From contig JAUIMM010000202.1 of NCBI GenBank assembly GCA_031769625.1, positions 10,588,001 through 10,652,000 of the forward strand: 64,000 nt of DNA. Reading direction: 5' to 3'. The DNA comes from Taudactylus pleione (Eukaryota > Chordata > Amphibia > Anura > Myobatrachidae). The translations under genes and the position numbers were made by a program. Below the pieces are notes generated by a model, which saw nothing but the letters and a program-made list of their open reading frames with translations, did not search any database and was not told the DNA's origin. This document shows positions 10,281-19,546 of this stretch, one piece after another. Numbering within the stretch: position 1 is the first letter of the stretch; the number at the start of each line of letters is the position of its first letter.

Positions 10281-13200
10281 ATGGAGGACCAAACTTTCTC
10301 CGATAAAAATAAAATAGGGAAAGATCAAGAACCACTTCCTCCTAGTGCTGAAGCTGCTGCCACTAGTCATGACATAGACGATAACATGCCATCAACGTCG
10401 TCTGCCAAGGACGATGCCCAATGTCATAGTAGAGGGCACATACAATCCCAAATGACAAAGTTCAGGAAAATTACCTTGAAAAAAACATTTAAATCATCTG
10501 AAGAGAAACGTAAACTTGCCAATATGCCATTTACGACACGGAGTGGCAAGGAATGGCTAAGGTCTTTCCCTATGTTCATGACTAGTGGTTCAGCTTCACA
10601 TGACGATGGAAGCCCTCCTCCCACAAAAAAAATCAAACGAGTTAAGCTGGCAAAAGCACAGCGAAGAACTGTGCGTTCTAAGAAGATATCACAAATCCCC
10701 AAGGAGAGTCCAAGTGTGGTGGTGGTTGCGATGCCTGACCTTCCCAGCACTGGACGGGAAGAGGTGGCTCTTTCCACCATTTGCACGCCCCCTGCAAGTG
10801 CTGAAAGGAGCACCCACAGTCCACTTGCTGATATTCAAATTGAAGATGTCACTGTTGAAGTACAACAGGATGAGGATACTGGTGTAGCTGGCACTGAGGA
10901 GGAAGTTGGCGAGGAGGATTCTGATGGTGATGTGGTTTGTTTAAATCAGGCTCCGGGGGAGACAGTTGTTGTCCGTGGGATGAAAAAGCCCATCACCGTC
11001 ATGCCTGGGCAGAAGACCAAACATTCCACCTCTTTGGTCTGGCAATATTTCTATCCAAATCCGGACAACAACTGTCTTGCCATATGTACCATATGTAAAG
11101 GTGGAATAAGTAGGGGTAGGGACGTTAACCACCTAGGAACATCCTCCCTTATACGGCACCTGCAGCGCGTTCATAAAAAGTTACTGTCAAGTTCAGAAAC
11201 TTTGGCTAAGACCGTAAGCAGTCCAGGGACACCTAAATCCTGTTGTCCTGTTGTATCCAAGCGCCTGCAAACCACACCGTCAACTCCCTCCTCGTCAATT
11301 TCCTCCTTAGTCAGGATCGGAAGTAGTCCTGCAGGCCATGTGAGTGGCATGACTGACACTCCTATACGGGATTCCTCCGGAGGATCCTGCATTGCTACGC
11401 CTACTGCTGCCGCTGCTGCTGTTGCTGCTGCTGGGAGTCGTTCATCATCCCAGAGAGGAAGTAGGAACACCACTACTTTTACTAAACAATTGACCCTCCA
11501 ACAGTCCTTAGCGAGGAGGATGAAGTACGACAGCAGTCATCCTGAAGCAAAACGTATAACTGAGGCCTTGACTGCTATGTTGTTGTTAGACGTGCATCCG
11601 GTATCCGCCATTAGTGCAGTGGGATTTAGACAATTGATGGAGGTAGTGTGTCCCCGGTTCCAAATCCCGTCTAGATTCCACTTCACTAGGCAGGCGATAC
11701 CGAGACTGTACAGAAACGTCAGAAAAAGTGTCCTCAGTGTCCTGAAAAATGCCGTTGTACCCAGTGTCCACTTAACCACGGACATGTGGACAAGTGGAAC
11801 AGGGCAGACTAAGGACTATATGACTGTGACAGCCCACTGGGTAGATGTATCACCTTACGCAGCAACAGCAGCAGCGTCACCAGTAGCAGCATCTCAGAAA
11901 CGCCAGCTCGTTCCAAGGCAGGCTACGCTGTGTATCACCGGTTTCAGTAAGAAGCACACCGCCGACAACCTCTCAGAGAAACTGAGGGAAATCATCGCCC
12001 AGTGGCTTACCCCACTTAGACTCTCCTGAGATTTGTGATATCTGACAACGCCACCAATATTGTGCGGGCATTACATCTGGGCAAATTCCAGCACGTCCCA
12101 TGTTTTGCTCACACAATAAACTTGGTGGTGCAGAATTTTATGAAAAGCGACAGGGGCGTGCAGGAGACGCTTTGGGTGGCCCGAAAAATTTCTGGCCACT
12201 TTCGCCATTCATCGACTGCGTGCCGAAGACTGGAGCGCCAGCAAACACTCTTGAACCTGCCCCGCCATCACCTGAAGCAAGAGGTTATGACACGGTGGAA
12301 CTCAACCCTCTATATGCTTCAGAGGGTGGAGGAGCAGCAAAAGGCCATTCAAGCCTATACATCCACCTATGACATAGGCAAAGGAGGGGGTATGCACCTG
12401 ACTCAAGCGCAGTGGAGAATGATTTCCGTGTTGTGCAAGGTTCTCCAGCCCTTCAAACTTGCCACACGTGAAGTCAGTTCAGACACTGCCAGCTTGAGTC
12501 AGGTCATTCCCCTCATCAGGCTTTTGCAGAAGCAGCTGGAGAAAGTGAAGGAGGAGCTAAGACGGAGCGATACCGCTCGGCATGTGGGACTTGTGGATGA
12601 AGCCCTTCATTTGCTTTGCCAGGATTCCAGGGTGGTCAATCTGTTGAAATCAGACCACTACATTTTGGCCACCGTTCTCGATTCAAGGTTTAAAGCCTAT
12701 GTGGTGTCTCTCTTTCCGGCCGGCACAAGCCTGCAGAGGTGCAAAGACCTGCTGGTGAACACACTGTCAGCTGAAGCGGAACGTGACACGTCAATAGCTC
12801 CTTCTTAATTTTCTCCCACAACTGGGGCTGCCAGGAAAAAACTTAGCTGTCCTAAGCAACCCGCTGGCGGTGATGCAAGGCATGCAGGACCAAGTTTGCA
12901 CATCTGGTCCGGACTGAAGGACCTAGCAACAATTTCTGACATGTCTACTGTCACTACATATGATACTGTCACCATTGACAAAATGGTGGAGGATTCCATC
13001 GGTGACAGCATCCAAGTAGGCATGTCAGACAGTCCATACCTGTACTGGCAGGAAAAAGAGGCAATTTGGAGGCCCCTGTACAAACTGGCTCTATTTTACC
13101 TGAGTTGCCCCCCCTCCAGTGTGTACTCTGAAAGAGTGTTTAGTGCAGCCGGGAACCTTGTCAGCGAAAGGCGTAGGAGGTTGCTTCCACAAAATGTGGA

Positions 13201-13372
13201 GAAGATGATGTTCATAAAAATGAATTATCAACTCTTCCAGGGAGACCAGCCTCCAGAACGTACAGAGGGACCTGTGGTGGTGGATTCCAGCGGGGACGAA
13301 TTAATACTCTGTGAGGATGAGGATGTACACAACACTGAAGAGGGTGAGGAATCGGTGGATGAGGAGGATTAG
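10281..13372 (+). pseudogene. hAT transposase (BED zinc finger), H1; one frameshift, one stop
   Basis: The ORF from 10,281 encodes a Ser/Lys-rich and acidic N-terminal region of about 240 residues. A BED-type zinc finger follows (CTIC, then H-x4-H in LIRHLQRVH, around residues 272-300). The catalytic core begins with TTDMWTSGTGQTKDYMT, carrying the first acidic residue. The frame breaks at about 12,020-12,034 and resumes with ISDNATNIVRAL (second acidic residue) and CFAHTINLVVQ. A TAA at 12,806-12,808 interrupts the same frame, which continues into the hAT C-terminal motif SVYSERVFSAAGNL (about 13,120-13,160), expected to hold the last catalytic Glu, and an acidic tail ending at 13,372. The enzyme would cut and paste H1 and relatives. 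Only two lesions mark it as recently active. It resembles ZBED-like hAT transposases. Confidence 0.9.
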
Positions 13373-14029
13373 GACGACATCTTGCCTCCGTAGAGCCAGT
13401 TTGTGCAGGGACAGATTAATTGCCAGCTTGTTTTGTGGGGGCCCAAACGAACCAATCATTTCAGCCACAGTTGTGTGGCAGACCCTGGCACTGAAATGAT
13501 TGCTTTGTTAAAGTGTGCATGTCCTGTTTATACAACATAAGGGTGGGTGGGAGGGCCCAAGGACAATTCCATCTTGCACCTCTTTTTTTTCTTTGCATTA
13601 TGTACAGTTTGGGGCCTAGTTTTTCAAACTGCCATCCTGTCTGCCACTGCAGTATCACTCCTAGATGGGTCACGTGTTTGTGCCGCCCACTCGTGTCGCT
13701 TAGCATAGTCATCCAGCTACCTCGGTGCAACCTTTTGGACATAAAAACACTATTGTGAGGTGTGAGGTGTTCAGAATAGACTGGAAATTAGTGGAAATTA
13801 AGGTTATTGAGGTTAATAATAGCATAGGAGCAGAAAAACCAACACATTCTGTGATTTTAGCTGTTTTTATGCTTTTTTAAAAAAAAATACAGATCCAAAA
13901 CACAAAACCCAGAACCCAAAACACGGAACGGTGGTTTTGGCAAAACCAATCCAGATCCAAAACACGAAGAAAGATCCAGATCCAAAACCAAAACACGAAA
14001 AGTGGCTGGTGCACACCCCTACTGCAAAG

Positions 14030-15125
14030 CAGTAAGTTAACCCTTAACACCCTAGACCAGTATTGCAATTGGAACTATTTATTTTTTGAAAAATGCTACA
14101 GCTAAGAAAGCAGTTCATTTATCATTTGTTTCAGTGGATAGTGATGTGTGACAAACACTTCTAGAAATATGGCAATAATAAGTGAACAATTTTAGATATT
14201 TTTCTTTTTTATAAATCTAAACTATTCTATCACTCAAGAAAAGGCAGACAATACAGTTCACAAAAAAACATTTTTATTTGTTATAGCTGCACTACAAAGA
14301 AAACTGGCTAAAGGTAGGTGCTAGTTAAACCTTCCATGGAACTAGCCACATTCCCTATGCAGACCACAGAAACAGACAAAATCTCAGGTGCACAACTCCA
14401 ATTCATCAATAATATATATATAAATGCAATAAAATTTTGCAATCAATAGAGGTTTTTAGCATAATCATGGCCAAGCTTATGGGCCTACCCACCATATCCA
14501 GGTAACCTCTTTCGGGTAGGTCCCTAACATTCTAAGGTTCAAATCCAGAGCGCAGGACCCCCCAAAACCGGCCAGGCTAAGCCGCCCCAGGGCACCACCA
14601 TAGTAAGAAAAGTGCAGTGTAAAGAGATAGTTAGGAGCAGCTGCTGCTGCATATAAAGAATGAAAATAAAAAAGTGAAGTACATATATATTAGACACACA
14701 GTGAAGGGTTAAAATGTGTAATAAAGGAAAATGTGTTATAATGCAGTGCCCTGAGACAGACCAACCAACGCAATCCAGGGGGACCCACGCCCCAAAAATG
14801 AACCAAAATTGCCAGTCCATGAAGAGGGCATAATTAGCACTTATCCAGCTTTAATATGCATCATACAAAGTATATTGTGTTGAATAATTCCAGCATATAC
14901 AGGACCAGTGATCACAGTAAGCCATTATATGCATCATACAAAGTATATTGTGTTGCCTAATTCCAGCATATAAAGTACCAGCGATCACAATAAGCCATTA
15001 GATGCAGCAGTAGGTCTATCCTGTCTGAGCAGAATGTTTTTCTTCAGATGTGGGCATCATTCCAGAGCATTGGAGCAAGTTCGGGAGTCTGAGCGAGCGG
15101 CAGAAGAACCTAGCACTGCCCTGGA
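14030..15125. other. No gene; tandem 73-bp duplication and dispersed repeat
   Basis: 14,854-14,926 and 14,927-15,000 are two copies of a 73-bp unit (GCATCATACAAAGTATATTG) with a few differences, and a third starts before decaying. 14,278-14,380 resembles 18,521-18,610 (TTGTTATAGCT, then AAAGGTAGG), a dispersed repeat. No coding potential seen. Confidence 0.6.
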
Positions 15126-15236
15126 CATATATACAGTGGCGTAACTATAGAGGGTGCGGGGGTGTATTTGCCATGCGGCCCGGTGCCTTAAGGGGCCCGC
15201 CGGCCCAGCAAGCACCTCCCTGCACCCAGGGCCGGA

Positions 15237-15622
15237 TTAAGCATGTAATTATTTTTAGACTCACCCCCCCAGCCACTTCTCAGCCGCTGGGAATCAACCA
15301 CCGGCATCTATTACTATGACACTGATGGCACAGTGGAAGGCATCTATACAAGAATCTATAGCCTTCCCTGCACCGCGGCGCTTACATATGCACAGTGTCT
15401 GCGTCTCCTACGTGCCGTGTGCCATCACAAAGCATAATGTCACATAGGTACCGCCCCTTTACCGGTCCGCGCCGTGCTGAGAAGCTGCCTTGTTCAAACT
15501 CCAAGACCAGTGAGCTGGGCTCCGTGAAGGCCGGGTGAATGACTGGTCCTCTAGAGAGGCGTCAGGCAGGCTCAGTCCTGCTTGCATTCTAAAAATGTGA
15601 ATAAATAAATATGCATGTCGCG

Positions 15623-15662
<40 letters not shown>

Positions 15663-16490
15663 AATACATGTAGAATTTTATATATATATATATATATATG
15701 GAAACAAAAAATAGGGAGCGCACCATCGTGAAACACATTGAAACATATAATTTATTAGAAGTCACTGAGAACACTTACAATGTATTCAATTTTCATGAGC
15801 GTATCAAATAAAGCTCTCACAGAGCCGCAGAGTTGTACAGCATCAGTAATGTGATACACATTGATCAATATTTATCACCTGTGAGTTTTACATTCAAGAT
15901 CTATATATTGAGTGTGAGCCATGCAGCATTGTTGTTCTACTAGGGGAGTTTTAAGCTAGTTGCACCTTTCTATGCTGCAGCTATTTGTATCCAGTTTTAT
16001 TCTGTTTTTTCAGATTAAGTAATTCCATTGTATAAATTCTACTGTTATGTCACCATAGCAGTAGATGCTGTGAACTATTCGATTTGTTTCACGTTTATAT
16101 ATGCATGCTGTATTGTACAGTTTTTTTAAATATATGTGTTGTATGTTTATTGTTGTATATGTATCACTATGGTATCGGAGGGGCTTGGACGTCACTTCTT
16201 GCATTGGCGGTTTCCGGCACCGGATGCAGCCAGTGGCATCGGGCTTACACAAGTCATGCTTGGTAAATTGTAGCATTGCTTGTATTTGGCTTGACAAAAA
16301 CGCGAATAAATCCATTGAAAAGTTGCACTTTATGACGTATTAAGTGTTACCTTATTTACCAGTCTGGAGTGCCACCTGTGGGATTTTGTATTTCAGTAAT
16401 CTTGCTCTGAGTTTTGCTGTGGAAGGCACCCGGCATAGGACCAGCATTTTCCAAAGAGTGCCAGATCGTGGATTTGTGTGTGTGTGTGAG
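15237..16490. other. No gene; old repeats and microsatellites
   Basis: 15,237 starts CAGGGCCGGATTAAG, another hAT-type terminus whose partner I could not place. (TA)n runs lie at 15,631-15,655 and 15,680-15,698. 15,700-16,370 has the look of a dispersed repeat (GGGAGCGCACCATCGTGAAA) but I cannot assign it. Confidence 0.45.
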
Positions 16491-17029
16491 TGTGTATACA
16501 CAGGGCCGGATTACTAATGGGTCGGGTGGAGCTCCAGCTCCAGGCCAACCATTCAAATAGGCCCAACGCAGTGCAGACAGGAAAAAAAAATCCCTGTGAA
16601 CACTGTCTGCACTACTTTGAATCCGACATTGCAGTGATGGAGGATTCGAAGTCTGGTCCATTCACCCCCCTCCGCGCATCGGCAGTCCGAAGCTCCGTCA
16701 CTGACTGTCCAATTTCTCTCCCTGGCCCTGCAGTCTGAGGCTCCGCCCCCATGCCGCCCGAAGCTCCGCCCCCATGCCGCCCGAAGCTCCGCCCCGCCGG
16801 TCGTACTAGCTTCCCTGACCATGTGAAATTGGCTCCGGTTCCCTGGGTCATCTGAAGCCCAGCCGTTTCACCCAAGGGGCCACTACTCCCCTCCTCCCTG
16901 CGCAATGAAATTAAACTATAAGGTTAGCCTTTTGAGCAGAGTGCAGAGGCTGAGCTGCTGTGAGAAGAAGCCAGCATGCTTAACCAGCGTTCCTTCCAAC
17001 AGGTCAGTGTAATGTCTGGCATCTATTAA

Positions 17030-17088
17030 GTGTGTGTATGTGTGTGTATGTATATATGTATATATATACACAAATGTGTGTGTGTATG

Positions 17089-17130
<42 letters not shown>

Positions 17131-17211
17131 ATATATATATGTATATGTTTTTGTATATGTGTGCACATGTATGTAAATATATATATGTATATGTTTTTGT
17201 ATATGTGTGGG

Positions 17212-17247
<36 letters not shown>

Positions 17248-17250
17248 GAT
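17030..17250. repeat. TG/TA-rich microsatellite cluster
   Basis: Alternating (TG)n and (TA)n runs with interspersed TTTTTGTATATG units. All ORFs here on both strands are low-complexity Tyr/Ile/His/Thr translations. Confidence 0.95.
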
Positions 17251-17280
17251 CAGTTGTTGAACCTGGCACTCCCATACTCG

Positions 17281-17624
17281 CAGTGGTGTATCTATAATGA
17301 GTGCAGTGTGTGCGGTGTGGGGCCCCCGGGTCCAGGGGGGCCCTGCACCGCACACACTGCACCCATATTTTTTTTAAACTTACCTGTCCGAGGTCCCGCG
17401 TCGGGGGTCACTGCTGCTCAGAACACCGGAAAAATGGCTGCCCCGCCCATTTTCCGGCGTTCTGCGCATTTGTAGTAGACTCCGGGCACACTCTAGTGCC
17501 CGGAGTCGACTAATGCTCCAGTGGCTAGCCAGCCGCGTCAGTCGGCGGCCAGCCACCAGGGAGAGAGGAGGGGGCCCCGCACGAGGACTGCACACGGGCC
17601 CCCTCCTCTCTTAAAACGCCCCTG
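17281..17624. mobile_element. Inner hAT-type MITE of the nest
   Basis: 344 bp, starting CAGTGGTGTATCTATAA and ending AAAACGCCCCTG. Flanks CATACTCG (17,273-17,280) and CATGCTCG (17,625-17,632) match at 7 of 8 bases. It contains an internal palindrome near 17,300-17,363, with GTGCAGTGTGTGCGG opposite its complement. Confidence 0.78.
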
Positions 17625-17783
17625 CATGCTCGTAAATAGAATTTGCGCCAGTGTCCTCCTTTATTGCCAACTTCTGCAATAGGTTGGCATCCACACAATT
17701 ATGCCAATAAATGCGACCCTGATGGTGATTATGGACCACACAGGACATCCAATTGCTTTCAAAATACAATAACTCTTTACTTA

Positions 17784-18020
17784 AGCTGGGTACACACTGA
17801 TAGATATATCCCCCATTTCACTGAACAGGCGATATATCCATAGTGCATCACCGTGTGTGTACAGCGGATATGTCTGTGAACGACATGGTTCACAGACATA
17901 TCCGATCTGCTGTGCAGCTGTCAAGGCCGGGTCATCGGGCAGATGATTGGCAAGTGTGTATACACTTAAAAATCAGCAGGTCGCGGGTCAGTCCAACATC
18001 GACCTAGTGTGTACCTGGCT
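17784..18020. mobile_element. PIF/Harbinger-like MITE with TTA duplication
   Basis: Termini AGCTGGGTACACACT and (complement) AGCCAGGTACACACT are flanked by TTA (17,781-17,783 and 18,021-18,023). It sits in one arm of a small palindrome whose other arm (18,041-18,057, AAAGAACCTAAGTAAAG) preserves the empty site with a single TTA. Confidence 0.82.
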
Positions 18021-18119
18021 TTAGGTTCTTTTCATGATTAAAGAACCTAAGTAAAGAATTCTGAAACATTGAAAGCATCTTGGGGGTCTTTTGTGATCCA
18101 CAATTGCAGTCAGAGTGTC

Positions 18120-18450
18120 GCCTTCACTGGTATTGGATGCGGTCATTATACCGACAGTCGGGATTCCGGTGCTTACAATGCCAGCGCTGGAATCCTCATA
18201 CCTGTCAGAATCCTGGTCCCGGCATCCTGACCGCCGGCATTCTGACTAAGTACCGGGCTTAGGGTTAAGCATTAGGGGGAGGGTTGGACACTAAGTAGAG
18301 AGGGTTAGGTTTACGGGTGCAGAGAGGAGAGGTTAGGATTAGGCACTATAGGATTAGGCACTAGGGGGAGGGTCAGGATACTGACCAGCAAGTGTTGTTA
18401 TCCTAACCCTGGCGGGATGCCGGCGCTGGAAACCCATACCCAACCCATTG
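18120..18450. repeat. Dispersed GGGTATGGGTTTCC-type repeat
   Basis: It has CCGACAGTCGGGATTCC, a telomere-like TTAGG-rich centre (18,255-18,370) and CCGGCGCTGGAAACCCATACC near the right edge. A related copy in opposite layout lies at 60,340-60,710. Confidence 0.6.
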
Positions 18451-18819
18451 ATATATATATTAGTGTTTATATACAGTGTGTCTGTGTATATATATATATA
18501 TATATGTCTCTGTGTGTTTTTTGTTATAGCTCCACTATAAATTGGTTAAAGGTAGGCGCAAGCTTTGCCCCCATGGACATAGCCATGCCCCCTGTGTAGA
18601 CCACATCACTGGTCACACTGCCACAGAAGTTATCACACTCCTCTGCAGCGCCACACAATAGGCCATTCATAAATTTCAGCTCCAGGTCCATGTGGACCTT
18701 AATCTGGCACTGTGTATACAGTATATATATATTATTCTGGTTGAGACCTGAGTTGGGGGGGCCTCTTTAAAATTTTGCTATGGGGCCCACAAAGTTCTAG
18801 TTACGCCCCTGCATATATA

Positions 18820-19215
18820 TGTACATATTGGTCTCCTTATGTACTGGATAGTGTATTAAAATACAGTATTAATAATTAACCCTATTGATGGTCTATAGCA
18901 GTGCACCCCTAACAGTGCATATCCTAGTTGGTGCACATGTATATTTATTACTGGCTGACACATTTTAAAAGTTCCAAAGGTGGTGCTAATCATTTCATTT
19001 GTGATACTGAGAAGAACATGCAGCACTAGTAACATTCTATTATATTACTATTTCTATTATGGTCACGGTGTGTGCTGGGGAAGGGGGTTTCCAGGCAGAC
19101 GGAAACCCCCCTGCGTTTGCCTTGAGAGCTTATAATAATCAGGTTGTTATTCCATGTGAGGCAATTGGAGTTACAATGTAGCATTAATGATAATACAGTC
19201 ACTCCTGCTCTGTTC
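18820..19215. other. No gene seen
   Basis: No coding or repeat structure recognised. Confidence 0.4.
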
Positions 19216-19217
19216 TA

Positions 19218-19544
19218 ATGGTGCGTACACATGGTACGATCAGTCAGCGATAACGATATCGCTGACTGATCTCCCTGCACCTTCCCGGTGTACTGGATAA
19301 TCGATATCGATCATCCAGCACGCCACCACCGATGGGCCAGCGACCCGCAATCAATGATAGCAGGTCCCTATGTAACCTGGTCGATATTGACCAGGTTGGC
19401 CTGCATGCATGGCCGATGGACGATATCGTTATAGTCCCTACGTGCCCGCACATCGCTGGTCATTTGAGGGTTGGAAAGCACCAAAAAATTAACGATATCG
19501 TTATCGTTCATATCGTTTATTTTTATCGTATGTGTATGCACCAT
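19218..19544. mobile_element. Palindromic MITE, TA-flanked
   Basis: Termini ATGGTGCGTACACATGG and complement ATGGTGCATACACATACG are flanked by TA (19,216-19,217 and 19,545-19,546). The interior is full of CGATATCG words. Same terminal family as 24,900-25,222. Confidence 0.78.
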
Positions 19545-19546
19545 TA

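Larger units (their letters stand above)
7514..14021 (+). mobile_element. H1: near-intact autonomous hAT transposon
   Basis: The element is bounded by an identical 8-bp duplication CTGCAAAG (7,506-7,513 and 14,022-14,029). It has short terminal inverted repeats: CAGGGGTGAGC on the left, and TAGGGGTGTGC as the complement of the right end. Inside, in order, are a GC-rich left end with a TATA box, an inserted non-autonomous hAT (7,790-8,568), a 157-bp tandem array (about 8,775-10,260), the transposase gene (10,281-13,372) and a right end with repeated CCAAAACACGAA-like words (13,890-14,000). Length is 6,508 bp, of which about 787 is the nested insertion and its duplication. Confidence 0.93.
16501..18712. 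mobile_element. Middle hAT-type element of the nest
   Basis: Left end CAGGGCCGGATTACTAA pairs with right end CTTAATCTGGCACTG. Both are followed inward by a GCTCCAGGTCCA-like block. TGTATACA flanks both ends exactly (16,493-16,500 and 18,713-18,720). It contains GC-rich repeats (GAAGCTCCGCCCC, 16,740-16,800) and long TG/TA microsatellites (17,030-17,250). No transposase. Confidence 0.8.
15134..18811. mobile_element. Outer hAT-type element of a three-level nest
   Basis: Termini CAGTGGCGTAACTATAG and CTAGTTACGCCCCTG are imperfect inverted repeats. CATATATA flanks both ends (15,126-15,133 and 18,812-18,819), an exact 8-bp duplication, though in AT-rich DNA. No transposase. Two further elements are nested inside (16,501-18,712 and 17,281-17,624), along with a PIF-like MITE (17,784-18,020). 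Confidence 0.8.

Noticed and set aside
16916..17475. Tyr/Ile/His/Thr-rich ORFs on both strands
   Set aside because: Low-complexity translations of TA/TG microsatellites.
15237..18712. hAT element pairing CAGGGCCGGATTAAG at 15,237 with the right end at 18,712
   Set aside because: Flanking 8-mers do not match, whereas the start at 16,501 gives an exact TGTATACA duplication with the same right end.
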